Part shown: one piece after another, positions 11,901 through 24,912 of the stretch | Position numbering within the stretch: position 1 is the first letter of the stretch | Layout: every line of letters begins with the position of its first letter | From: Smittia aterrima | Lineage: Eukaryota; Arthropoda; Insecta; Diptera; Chironomidae | DNA length: 64,000 nt | Assembly (NCBI GenBank): GCA_033063855.1 | Contig: CP093830.1 | Span: forward strand, 5,952,854-6,016,853 | Reading direction: 5' to 3' | The notes under the pieces: model-generated | Told to the model about the DNA's origin: nothing | The model's database searches: none | What the model saw: the letters and a program-made list of their open reading frames with translations, nothing else | Made by a program: the position numbers and the translations under genes

Positions 11901-14900
11901 TAAACGATTAGAATCTGCTCGCTCCTTGATGGACCGAAAGTCCTTCGCTGGGCGAGAAGCATAACATTTAGATAATTTAAGTGAGCTTGAACTCCAAATG
12001 GTTTTTTATATTTATCAAAAGAAATTTAATCTCAAAGAAGTTTTCAAAGAAAAAATAAATCTACAAAAGAATTAATTCACTAGCTTTTGACTATCGAAAC
12101 TTTATTAGTTTCATGTTTTGCACAGCAACAAACTGAAAGGAGAAATAGTTCTTTCATCCTTTGATATGTGTCAACCAGCAGCCAAAAGAAAAAGACCAAA
12201 CGAGAATCAAAATTTATTGCCGAGGAATTTTTTTTTCTCTTTGCATGTTTCTTCGTTTCGCCTTGCGACGGTTGGCCCGCTGACTCTTTGCTTTTTCTTA
12301 GAAACCTAAATAGCTCAAAGAGAGAAACATGTCAGTCGAAACCTTTTTCCAGAACTCAGGCTTTTCACTCAATTTTGTGCTTCGAGTAGTCGTCGCACGA
12401 GCTGAAATGATAAATTTTCAATATTCGTCACTGCGAAATGTAAGACTCGATGAAAATGTTTTGGCTGCTTTGAACTTTTCAGAAAACAAATTCTTTGTCG
12501 AGCTCTTGAAATAGAAAATTCGAATTTTGCCTTGGTTACACAATTAAGCTCAGAGTAGGTTTTGCGGCTTATTTTACAATGTTGCTATCAACATTTCGAT
12601 TGCATACTGTCAACAACTTTGTAAGCAGCAACATCGAAAGGAAGTTCACTCATAAACTTGTTCGATTCGTCTTGTCAGGAAATCACCAATAAAATTGAAA
12701 CTTTCGCATTCCAATTGATCAAGATCGTTGCGTGACAACTTTAATTAAGAAGATGGCTTCGAGATGAGAAATGTCAGAGTAACCGACAACATCAAATTCC
12801 TTTTCTCCGGTTGATCCCATAAACTCGCAAGAGTATGTACCATCAGTAGACCCACAACACTTATCTTGACACAAAGCAGATTCAGGTAGATTTTTGTCTC
12901 TCCCAATCACACACACAGACATCTCGACAGAACTTCCAAGAAGCGATCTCTAAATGGATCGGACGGGTTCGTTAAACATTTCTGCAAGCCCATAGTCACA
13001 CAAACTTTGAGTTCTCTCTCTCTCCTACAATCTCTGTTTTGCTTGATGATTGATTCCTGAATTTCTTTTGAAAACTGTCGGTAGAAGAAACTGAATTTTC
13101 AAGAGGGATTATCGAGCAAGAAAAAACATAAAAAGTTTAGGCACCTTTTCTTCTTTAAGAGAAAAGAAGGGAAGCAACGGTTTATTGTGAAGATTTGTGT
13201 GTGGTTCGGTTTCGGAAAGGACGACGATGATGATGATAATTTTGAGTTGTGAAGCTCAGTCAGCTTTAAAAGAATCTTTTATTCTCAATATCATGAGATT
13301 TCTCGAAACTAATAATTATTTTGCCATGTGTTTAGACTTTCCACATTTCTTCTTCTTTTTATTCATGATTGAGCAACCTAAATCGAAATTTAAATTACTT
13401 TAATCTTCTTTGGATTGAGCAACTGATAGAAATTTCCCGATCTTAAATCAACAATGTTTCTCTTGCGCGGTTAATATCCAAGTTAACGTGCCAAGCAGCA
13501 AGGAACATCCTAGACAATGGCGAAGTAATTGATAACCCTTTCCGCGCTCTTCACCCCTCGTCTGTCTTCTTGGAAATTCCTCTACAACGACTCAACCCGA
13601 TTTTCACGTTTTGAGCAAGCAGTTGGTCGCGTTGAATTTCAAAACGAATCGAATTTAATTGTAGGAAAATATCGAGTTCTGTCATGATTTCCGTTGAACT
13701 TGAGCTGAAAAATTCTCGAAAACAATCACGCGCTTGTGGTGCAAACGGCTTAATTTGTTTGTTGATTGCGTTTCCTTCGTTTGAAATGAGATGCGACAAT
13801 TTCGAGGAAAGCTCTCCATTGAAATTTATGAAGTGATCTTTCGTCGTCAACCAACTTCGCATCGTTGGCTTCTCTGCAGACCCGGACATCAATAAGGAAA
13901 AATGTTGTAAATCATGACAAAGCGAGAGTAAAACCACTGAATCTTTATGGGACGCTCAATACATTCAAAGCAAATTTGCCATCCCTTGGAATGACAATTT
14001 TTTTCCTTGCCCAAAAAAAAATGAAATGAGTGAACATAATGCGAGCAATTTATGTGTTGAACAGCGAAACTTTTGCTCTTGATTTGAAGCGAAGCGAAAT
14101 CTGATGGGAATTTTAGTGTTATTTCTATTTCTTACTCTTTGCCGACTCATTTCATTAAAATTATTTCCATATCAATATGAAAATTGCCTTTTTATGACGC
14201 CTGAAGACGTTAGGAATGTTTTGAAGTCCCTTCAAGTGAGAGGCTCTCTAAAATTTCTGTCCGAAGGTTTAACCCAAAAGGAAAACTTATGAGCTCAATG
14301 TTTAAAAGATTGAAGAGGATGACTTATGAAGGTTTAATTCGAAGTGAACCGCAATCGTCTTATAACATTTTGTTTCATTGACAAATGATAGTAATAAAGA
14401 TTGGAAATCAATTAGAAAACATTGGAATCGAATGATTTCTTCGCCAGCTTTCTCAACTTTTACTGTAGGTGGACGCACCATAAATCATTTAAGATGGAAG
14501 CATAGAGAGTGAGAAAGAAAGAGAGAGAGAGAGAGAAGTAAAGGAGCGTGTTATAAATCTTGATTAGATGTGAACTGTAATGTATGGCAAGCTTTTGTTT
14601 ACCTTTAACGAGCCGTCTCTCAAGGTTTGAAGAACTGAGGCAAAATTAATTAGAATTCAACGCTTGGAGAGTTATCGATTTAGTAAATATTGCAAAGCGA
14701 ACTAATCAGTTTTCTCGAACAAATTTTGAATGCAAAACAACTAATTAGGCAGATTCGAGTAGCTAAAACATTTACAATTGGAAACTAAGACGAGGTTGAA
14801 CTGCTTTGTATTCGAGAGATTCAACTAGACTCATGTCTACTTATAATTAAGGATGATTAATATAGACCACAATAAAATACTAAATTCGAGTTAAAGTACT

Positions 14901-17900
14901 TTCCTCTCGAGCATAATAAAACCAAATACGAAGTCGTCAGCTACAAACATTTATGATAAATTTCCCTGTTTGCTACAGCCAAAAGAGGACATGAAAACAA
15001 CGAGTATTGATATAAAACATTCTGTTAACAATAGAGATTCGTATAAACATATTTTATGAGTTACAATTAAATATTTCTCGATGATTTATTCGAGTTTGCC
15101 ATTAAAAAAAACACTCATACAGTCGAGTGTCTTTGGGATTTTATCTCGCGCGACTTCAGATTGCGACTGCTGCTTGCTGCTGCTTTTGCAAAGGAGAAAG
15201 AAGTAGGAAAGAAAACAATCTCTTCATCGTACGCGTCGCTCCTTCGCAGTAAATCTGCTGTCTTAACTTCAGCATCAGCGCAATTGAGTGAGTCATCTCG
15301 ACGAAAGTGCGAGAGAGACATGGAGAAAGAAAAAACAAATAAATTTGAGCTTGAATTAAACATTTCGTTCTCTTTTTCCGCAGATCTTGTTGTTTGGAAT
15401 AATAAAATTATTTATTGCATGATTGAATTTAAATGAAATAAAGTATGAATAGTTGAGAAGTTTGATAAATTTATTAATAGATGAAAGAAACGGTTCTTCA
15501 GTGTCACGTAGAGTGCGAGGCTTTGTTGTTTGCCGAAACGGGAATTGCGCAAGGCGAGCAGATGACACGAATGTCAATTTAACAATTGATTTGACCAATT
15601 TGTGCAATTCTTTTCACCCGAAAAATTTGACTAATTTATTTCGGCCATAGCTTCGTTGTTGTTAACGCCATAGACTCGCTCGAAGCGATAGCTCTACAGC
15701 TCTTTGTATTGTAATTTATTTTTCTCTAAAAGGTTTTCTTCGAGTTGATGCGATAAATTTCCTTAATCGAATCAGAAACCAGGCAACCACCTCACCTCTC
15801 ACGCTTAACTTTACGTTACGCAGAATTTCATTATGAAACGGGAATATCAAAAAAGATTTATTTCTCCATTGCGCGTTATTTATTTGCTGAGCTCAGCTCA
15901 ACAACTACTTTCTAAACACTTGAGAGAGTTAAAGCGGAATGCCTTGCATCCTTTTCCATTGGAATCTCTATTAAAATTTTTGCTTGGTTGAATGTTATGA
16001 AATTCCGATCTAATAAATCTATTTAAAGTGAAATGACTGTCAAGACTCATTCCATTGTGTTACAGCTCTTAAGTGCCTACGAGCGATTCATGCATCGCAC
16101 AAAACATTTTTCAATTATCCTCAAACACAGAATTAATTGATAATTTATGAAAGCTTCGCTCCTTAGTTTCATTTAACAACTTCTTGATTTACGATCGCGT
16201 AAAGAATTCTGACACTTCCCACGTTTATGACTCGCTGCCACGAAACTTTCATACGCAAATCCCAAGCGCAACAAAAACTAAGAAATAAAAATCATCGTAA
16301 AAATTAATAATTCAATGATAATTAAATTAATGCGAGCTCCGATTGCGTGGGATTGATGATGTTGAAGAAAGTTTTTGAACTGAAATGACCGTTTAATTAC
16401 TTCGATAAACGATTAAAAATCAGGTTTGGGTATCGCAAAACATTCCAAACAATCCAAAGCCCTGAGATCCGATGTAAATTTATTTAAGGCTTGAAATTTC
16501 ACTCCATTCTAATTCAGCGATTTACGGTCAGCGATAAACCTTTATCTAAATTAATCCCTTTATTGCTGTGTTCATGTGTTCATGCAGAAAATTATCTCAT
16601 ACGTTAGCATTTTTTATGATTTCTACTGGGAAGTCAAGCCCACACTCATTCCGATTGCGTAACTTTCATTCGTTGAATGAAAATAATAAGTTGAAACTTT
16701 TGCTAAATTAAGTTCAAGAGGTTTCATGTTGAGAAAGGTCTTGTGTGCATCTTTAATGCATTTAAAGCAGTCGACACATTCAATTTGATATTTCTCTCTT
16801 CTACATAAAGCAAAAAAATTTAATTTTCATTCATTTCTGTCCTTTCTAGCACAAACACAAGTCAACCGAAATGGACCTGGAACTCCCCTTAAGTTCGTTT
16901 CAGAGAATCCCACACGCGTGCTGGCGAGCACAGTCAAAAATACGCCAACCTACCTCAACTGTCATGTATCTTTGAAAGTTGACAAGCAGTTACAGAAAGA
17001 TTTGCTGACGATACAGTTTTATCACGGCATCAGCGACGATGGTGACAATGATGACGACGAAGACTCACGTCACGACAAGGAAGAAATTAATCGAATGTAT
17101 CAACAACAATATGCAAGGAACATAAAGAAAAATAAAACGGTTTCTACTCTCGCAACCATACCAACTGCAATTGCCAAGAAGAGAATAAAAAGAAGTTCTC
17201 ATGAGCCAATCGTGTACGAGTGGTTTAGAGATGGCGAGAAAATCGATACACAGGACGAAGGTTTCATTCAGTTTCCGAATGGAACTTTAAAGTTTCCGAC
17301 GTCAGAACCGAAAGGCGGTGAATATCGTTGTAGAGCTATGTACAATGATAGCTCTGAAAAATTTACGATCGGACCGATAATTTCACAAGCAACAGTTGTT
17401 GAGATAGCTCGTGAGTTTCATGAATAATATTTTGTAAGAAGAAAAAAAATTATTTTTCGTTTTCTTCAAACGCAACAGATTTGACAAATGATTTGAACGA
17501 GAAGAAGAACTTGACAGCTTTTGAATCAGAGGCGATTGTCATCATCTGTGCCATCTCGAGCACTCCTGCAGCAAACTTCTCTTGGTATTTCAACAATGAT
17601 GAACTTAATTTCGATGGTGGATCGAAGCAGAGGTGAGTTGGCGATTGACTCTTGAGAGTTCAATTGAAATAAATCGAACTTTCTCGACAGACATTTCCTC
17701 CTGTCAAATGGAAGCTTATTGATTGTCAACAGTGAGATAGCTGACTCGGGCAAATACCGCTGTAATGCTACGAATCAATTTGCGAAGAAGTCTGTTCGCA
17801 GTTCATCTACAATGCTCAACGTTCTGTCACGTTCTGATAATAACTATAATCATGAAAGCGGCTTATTACTGAAATTGCAAAATTCAACTCGCAAAATTCG

Positions 17901-20900
17901 CTCAGGCCAGATCCTCGTTCTTCACTGTGCAAGTCACTCAACCACAGAGAGAGTAAGAAATCATCGACAAGCAAACAAACTAGAGCAGAAAGTTTATTTT
18001 TATTCCTCTTTGCGCAATCACAGATTCTATGGACATTCACTCCACGTAATAGCATCATCCCAATCAGCCTAACCAATGTCAACAATGAGCTGAGATACGT
18101 GAACGTTTCAGTGGCAAAACATGACGGAGTTTATAATTGCTCGACGGATGATGACTTCCAGGTAAGTGAATTGATATATCAAAAATGATTGAAAGAGACT
18201 TACACAGCAAAATGTCACCAGGAGTTTGACGTCACCATCGTTACACCTCCAAAGTTTCTCGAGCAACGAACATCGATGGTATCATCCGTTGCGGGCAGTA
18301 TCAAATTTAATTGCAGTGTTTCCGGGAATCCTAGACCAGTCATCGAATGGTAAGAAGAGTTTTCTATTTAAAGAAACGATAAAAGGTCGATAAGGTTTCT
18401 AATTGAATTCTTTCACTCGAAAGGTACAAAAACGGTGTAAAAATGTCAAACAATCCCATCAAATACTTTGACTATCCATTGTTAAGGATCGCAACAATCG
18501 ATCCTGATGATGAAGGCCTTTATCAATGTTTGGCTCGTAATGATTACGGCGAGGTCACCAACAATTTCTATTTTCACGTCCGCCCAACAATTATGTTGGA
18601 TCGCATTCCTCGAAATGCGAAATGCATTCCGCTTGACAACAACAAGATTCACGTGACGTTCGATCAGGAGGGTTTGGATAACAAAATTCAATATTATTTT
18701 GTAATGGACACACCGCGTGACTTCGAACCTCTGTTCGCTCAGGAGTTTATTTCTAAAAGCTTCATTGTCGATATATCAAAGTCGAAAATCGTGAAGCCGC
18801 TGAAACCATTCTACCTTTACATGAGGAACATGATGCAACAAAGCCATGGCATGGCTATGTCTCCACTCTCAAAACCAATCGAGTGTGCATCACAGGGGAT
18901 TCAGCCGAAGTTTGTAAAGGCTCCCAATGGAATCTTCCTTCGATGGGACACGCCAGAGACTGACACCAACGTTACTGGCTACACAATTCAGTTTCTTAAT
19001 AACAAAACATCGAGTCCAGTTCTTTTCCAAAACGAAGTTGTGGGAACTTATGAGAAACTACCTACATTCGCTTACTGGGATGACGTTAGTCAGTTCAACG
19101 TAAAAATTCCAGCGAAGAATCATGTCAAAGCCAATTGGACGGAGGTTCAAGTCTCAGGGAATGTTACTGGTCTTCTTCTTCCGAATGCTGATGAGATTAC
19201 TGTTCGGATTCTTGGAACTGTGATGGAGAATGGGGAGCTATTTGAACAAAGTATTGACTCGCTAAGCTGGACGAACATAAAAGCTTCGAGCGTGAGACTT
19301 GAGCCACTCAACGTCGTTGAAGTCGACTCACGAGAAGCTAAAATCTCTTGGAAAGGACTTGATGACATCGCGATCGCTTGTATGTGCACGAATCTAAAGA
19401 GTGAGATGTTCACTCGCGACTCCGAGCAAAGATTGAAATGCGAAAAAATGTGAGTCCGTATCTTGAGATGAGAAACTTGAAAAATTTGTTGAAGAAGTTT
19501 CATCTAACTCTCGTTTCCTTTCTCTCTTAGTAGCGAACCAAGTGCCAAATATTTTTATCTCAAAAACTTGCGACCAACAAGCAACTATGATGCTTTCATA
19601 ACCAATTGTGATAAGACTGAGCTCAGCACAAGGGAGAATTTCCAAACGATACGCGATGGTAAGTTGAGAGATTTATTTTATTTATTATTTTTGATCTCAT
19701 TACAAAACTTCCTCCATCTTACAGTTCCTGGTCCAGTGACACAAGCGCAAATCCTTACAAACAACGGAATTGTTTTGAGATGGAAACCACCGCATAATCC
19801 CAATGGAGAAATCTATCACTACTTGTTGGAATGGACACTGAAGAATGTCACGTACAAACAGAACGTCACTGCGCTCACCTTTAAATTTCCCAACACCACA
19901 AATACAGATCGCTTCAACATTACAGTGAAAGCTTTCGGTGTTGCTGGTCTCGGATATCCGCTTATCATTAATCCAGATAAGTGGAGCATTTTGCCTGTGA
20001 ACTACATCAATCCAGCGGAGTTTCAAGACTCAATCATTTACTTCGACTCCTTCATGATTTTCGCAATCATCTTCATATCACTGGTGGTACTTCTTCTAAT
20101 CGTGGCGTATGCTGTTTGTAGACGACATCGTTACTGTAAGAACAGCAACGGAATTATCAACAGTGAACAATCTTCTTTTCCTCCCACAACATCGCCGCTA
20201 ACCGAAAATATTCGCGACGAAATTTATGAAATGCAAACGTTGATTCCTTCAACGCAACTTGTGGTGGCGAATGGTAAAGATATAAATATCTCCATGAGAA
20301 CGGAGGCGCCTTCGAACGGGGGCGTAAATATTACAGAAAATCAGAAAATTCTGAGGACTTCGACGCCAACTGACGAGTCCATGGAAATGTGCATGGAGCT
20401 CCCTCCGAATGATGAAAGCCTCTCTATTCAGATCGAAGGATCGAAACTAGCAAACAACTTCCCGACAGCTGAGCAGATTGATTCGAAGAATGGCCATCTG
20501 AAGGTCATTGGAAACCTGAGTCCCTACAAATGCTTTCAGGTGAGTTGAGCTTTTGCTATTAATGGACGTTGATGAAATGGCGTCGAGAGATTCTGTAAAT
20601 TCATCCTCGAAGTAGAAACTCGATATGTCATCATGAGATTGTCGAACGAAAGAAAAAAAGCTAAACTTGTCTCTTGTCTTTCTTTATTTAATTAGTCACC
20701 TGGAAATGATCAAAACTCATCCGGATCATCTTCCTTCGACAGTCATCGACAATTAATTGACTCGAACTTTTGCAACGGCTTAAACAATAATAACCTTAGC
20801 GATCGAAGTAAGATTGGTAAGTCGAGTAGCATCGAAACTGACAACGAGGAGGAAGACTCCGAGGAGAACATGCACGAGTACGATTTGAACGATAGTAATC

Positions 20901-20959
20901 TAAGCAGTAAGCCATTGCATTGGAACTTTCGACGACCACTCGTTGGTCCCAATGGGTAA
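5907..20959 (+). CDS. Ig/FN3 single-pass receptor, Ihog/Boi/CDO-BOC-like candidate (1180 aa, 10 exons)
   Basis: Exons: 5907-5973, 16850-17410, 17479-17632, 17691-17952, 18024-18161, 18222-18349, 18424-19449, 19531-19658, 19725-20539, 20696-20959. Every junction is GT-AG and the sum is 3543 nt. Order: signal peptide (1 to about 22); Ig1 with Cys60, Trp147 and Cys183 and a long acidic insert at about 84-140; Ig2 (Cys233, Trp245, Cys285); Ig3 (Cys340, Trp351, Cys387); Ig4 (Cys425, Trp437, Cys472). About 350 residues of FN3-like sequence follow, with the clearest FN3 unit at about 822-910. One transmembrane helix at about 931-953 precedes a cytoplasmic tail of about 227 aa ending in a Ser/acid-rich stretch. 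Four Ig domains plus FN3 plus one helix and no kinase fits the Ihog/Boi (CDO/BOC) Hedgehog co-receptors, but the subfamily is inferred from architecture. Other Ig/FN3 adhesion receptors are possible. The first exon is the least certain. Confidence 0.75.
9706..9738. repeat. Compound (CA)n/(TC)n microsatellite
   Basis: A short CA run passes directly into a longer CT run inside the receptor's first intron. It is a simple-sequence repeat. Confidence 0.9.
14505..14536. repeat. (GA)n microsatellite
   Basis: An interrupted GAGA/GAAA tract inside the receptor's first intron. GAGA tracts can bind GAGA factor in Diptera, but nothing else here argues for function. Confidence 0.85.
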
Positions 20960-21668
20960 CATGAGACGTATAAAGTTCTAAGATAGTCGCGAGCTTCAAA
21001 ACCACAAATGATTCTCTGATTTTATTTGTTCGACGAGGATTTTATTTTTACTTCTCAGTTGTAAATAATATTTTTTTCCAAGAAGATCGAGAAGACAAAG
21101 TTTTCGCTTTGTCATCGAAAAATTGAAATCCGATTATATTTTGATGAAAATGGAGGCTATTAACTTATTTATCGTTCTTTTTTAATGAGAGAAATTAAAG
21201 TTTGAGATGTTTAAAAGCGTGACCAAGCGTAAGGCTATAACTTTCTTTCCATGATGATTTTTTTTCTCGAATATTTCTTGTAATATATTCAAAAGTCAGA
21301 GCGCTTCATGCTCTGAAACGGAGACAAATCAAGCTTCAACGTCGGATTAAGTTAAACTTATCATGTAAATCTTCTTCAAGTATACGCCATGGCAGAGTTT
21401 GCAGACTTCGTTGTGTTACAGCGACAAGAACCGATCGCGCATATTGTTCGATGATCAATGACGATGTCTGATGTGATAAAATCTGCAAACTCTCCGGAAT
21501 TTTTTTTATTAGACATCAAAAAGTTAATTTTATCTCTCAAGTCTTTGCTCTTTACTTTTAAATTCCTATTTAAGTCATGTCAGCGATTTATTAATAACAA
21601 TATTCAGCCACGGGTTAGATTTTCAATTACACGTTGCCAAAGAGTTTAACAAATACTTTCCACAAATG

Positions 21669-21685
21669 CACACACACACACACAC
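21669..21685. repeat. (CA)n microsatellite
   Basis: A short CA dinucleotide run in intergenic DNA downstream of the receptor gene. Confidence 0.85.
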
Positions 21686-24600
21686 TTCTCAATATTAAAT
21701 TTCCATAAGTCGCATGGAACATGAAAATGTTTCTAGTCGACGACGCAGTACCTTAATGTAAGTGACATTACATGACGTTAAACGATAATTAAATAGCAAT
21801 CTCTCCTTCTCATTCTCACCTTTTTGCAAAGCCACTCTCTTAGAGAATTAGTTTCTTACAAATCTCGTGTCACAGCCCCCTCATCGCTCAGTCCGAAGCA
21901 ACAACGTTCGATTTCTTATGTTTGACGTCGATGTTTGCGAGAAAATATAAAATTCAAATCGTTATCGGGTTATTTTAAGACGCAAGATTTAAGATTAATG
22001 AAATGAATAAATGTACCTGATTTCACCCCCGATCGCAAAATAAGATTTTGTGAATGCGAAAACTTTGTATAAAAGGAAAGTAAATTGAAACGAATTGGAC
22101 GGAATGATTGATGCGTGAGTGGTGTCAAGGTGAGCGCATAAATCTCGAGATATCGAAGATTGAGAGCGCTCCCTTCTCATCATAACCAGCAAAAGTTACG
22201 TGTCAAACCCAAACCACCTGTCGTCAACCCACAGATAATTATAGCAAGCCGTAACCTGAGCTGATTCCTGAGCTAAAGAGAGTTTTATTTGTCACAAAGC
22301 GAGTAAATGATTGTAACCTCAGATGTGGAAAAACAATTTATACGAATAATTTTAAAAAAACACAAAAAATATTTGGTAAATAACGTATTCACGTGCCTTG
22401 CATGTACAAAAAATGTCTTTAAAAAGAACAAAAAATTAACGATAAGAAGAAAATTTTCGGCGAATTTGGATTGATCAGAATTGATTGACGAAGCATTGAG
22501 GGAACTTTCGGGAGAGATACCGACCCACCAACAGTGCAATAAATAGCTTTAGCCTCTCCACAATAAACAAACAAATCTTATTATCAATAGACCAGGTTTC
22601 TAGTAATTTACTTCTCAAGCAATGATCAAATTAAGATTTTCATCGAATCAATTAGACAAAGAATTAATTTTTCCTTCCGAAAGTAAACTCAATGCTCATC
22701 AACAACAATAACAAGGCTCTCTCTCTCACTCTGTTTATTTCCGAAAGAATCTCAGACTTTTGGACATACCCGAGGAAAACTAATCAATCCATTTAGTAAA
22801 CGTATGTGGATGCGGCTTCTAATTTATCGCTTATCATGTCTTCTTTGTAATCTTAAAGCGATTTTATTTTATTGTTCGTTTTATTTTCTTACTCATTGTT
22901 AACAAATTGAGCGCCGCGTTGATTGTTGTCAGCGGCGTCTCAAATTCATTTCGTCAAGTCGCCCACGTAAAGTCAAAACACATTCCATAGCAAATCAACT
23001 TGCACATTCTTTGAGTTATCACCGTGAACAGATTTTGAAAGTACCTCAATGGTGAGAGGGCGAAAGCGTTCTAAGCAAATTCCTTCGTCATCCCTCCCGC
23101 TTCCGGCGCGAAATTATGTAGAACCATTCGATCATTTTATATTTTAGTTAAGTCCGTGACGATGATGAACATCTACCTCATATTTATAATGTAATTAGTT
23201 GTAGTTAATTTCGATAAGTTCGCTTTAAGGAAAGTTTCTTAATTTTGTTTTTATTCGTAAACTTTTTTATATTCAAGCATAATTTGCCAATTCCTTTACT
23301 ATGAAAGCAACATTTTTCTTGTGTACATTTTGACGAAGAAATTGAAGAGCCAAGATGATAATTGAGGAAATAATAAAGAAAAGTGTCAAAGAACTTTATG
23401 AATTTTCTATTTAATTCTCTTTCAGGATGTGGTTGAGCTCTTTAATAATAAATCTCGCGATTGAATCCTTCTCGTAGCTGAGTAAAGAAGGAAATTCGGT
23501 TGATGAAATATTAACGGCAGGATGCCAAAAGAACCCGAAATTGATTTACATTTCAATTGCGAGCGATGCGAAAATTACTTCGCTAAATGGGAAATTTCAT
23601 TAGAAATCAAGCGAGATCTTTCTGCCAAGCAACAAGTTCAATGAAAAGATTTTTTTCGTCTTTATATTTAGAAAGCTCTTTAATTAATTACTCAAAAAAC
23701 TTTAAGAGTCTTTCAAGTGTTTTGAAGCACAAAGAGATTTTCACTCTCGAAAGCAGAAAACAATCGAGAACATGCTGAGCATTGCTTTCAAATCCAGAGG
23801 CTTCGGTTTGGGCACAGCATTCTCATCTCCCTCCACTTTTCCTCACCTCACCAAAGTTACCCAACTGTTCAAACGTCTTCTAATCCAAATGCTTTGGATT
23901 TCGGTTTGTGGCATCGAAAAATCTAATCTGTTGACGTCTCATGCTTGAGTCAATAGAATAGCAATGGCATTTTTAGAGTTACCGTGCAGGCAGAAAATAT
24001 AAAATCATCATCTCAATGCAGAGCGAAAGGACAATAATCGAATCGGAAAATAAAGAAAAATAAGCTTCGCCCACTTTTTTTTCCTACGCGGATTTCTCGG
24101 AAAACCTTTTTATAGCTGTTGAAGAGAAAGAATCGTGCCAGAAATGTTTTCGCAAAGCTTTTTCCTTAATAATGAGAAATCACGCAATTTTTGAATAATT
24201 TAACTGAAACAAAATGTTAAATGACCACCAAGCAAAGTTTTTATCTAATCACGAAGGGATCTTTTGGAAGCTTTTAGTTGCAGGATTTAGGTCTTGAATT
24301 TATCGAGGACTCAAGGGAGGCCGCTTCAGTTTTTATCTAAAGGATTCGATTGGAATTCTTGTGAATGCGATTACCCACAAAATTGATTTCCCAAGCAAGC
24401 AAACTTTGATATTCTCCTTAGTTATCTGAAAACGAAGTCATCCGAATCAATTTCATTTATTTTTCTTCGAGAAAAAGCTCCGACGAAGCTTCGACCACCT
24501 ATAAACAGAATTTATTCTTGTCGGCATTTTGCTTTATCTTAAACGCGAGAGACATTGATCATGAGCAATAACAGTTTGTGTGCCAATCTTTACGAGTCGT

Positions 24601-24888
24601 TGAAAGCCGAGAATTTATGACAACGATTCGAAACGGCGAGCAGCTCAACATGCTGTTTGTATGTAAATTTTATTGTTGCATTGCAGTCGCATTTTGAATT
24701 AATATTCAATTAAATCGAGCTATAAGAAGGTAAGAAGAGAAAAACAACATTGTTGCAAAGAGAAATTGATTCTGCGGGCTTGAGAAATCATCAGATTAAA
24801 CTCGTCGATACATAAATCAAAGTGGAGTCGAGCAACATGTCGCATTTAAAACAAGATCGGGTCAAGAATTTTTTTATGAAAACAAAAC

Positions 24889-24894
24889 TTTATT
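24889..24894 (-). terminator. Poly(A) signal of Tdp1
   Basis: AATAAA on the minus strand, only 18 nt beyond the Tdp1 stop codon, implying a very short 3' UTR. Confidence 0.6.
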
Positions 24895-24912
24895 GATTAA
24901 ATGAGAGAACAT

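Larger units (their letters stand above)
5974..16849 (+). other. Intron 1 (10.9 kb) of the Ig/FN3 receptor
   Basis: This long intron runs from a GTGAGT donor to a pyrimidine-rich TTTCTAG acceptor. It holds microsatellites at 9706-9738 and 14505-14536. The larger open stretches (minus strand 11491-11811, 12719-12922, 13551-13937) show no recognisable domain. I could not support any nested gene or RNA gene. It may hold regulatory DNA, but nothing specific can be pointed to. Confidence 0.5.
20960..24912. other. Gene-free stretch between the receptor and Tdp1 3' ends
   Basis: This separates two convergent genes, so its outer parts should be 3' UTR. A (CA)n microsatellite lies at 21669-21685. The ORFs are short and unconvincing. 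No RNA gene, transposon or conserved domain was recognised. Confidence 0.5.

Noticed and set aside
12719..12922. Minus-strand ORF with a CxxxCC...C cluster
   Set aside because: The cysteine spacing fits no family I can name, there is no signal peptide or splice context, and it lies alone in a 10.9-kb intron.
13551..13937. 128-codon minus-strand ORF in the receptor's first intron
   Set aside because: No domain, no conserved motif and no promoter or poly(A) context; length alone is not enough in DNA of this size.
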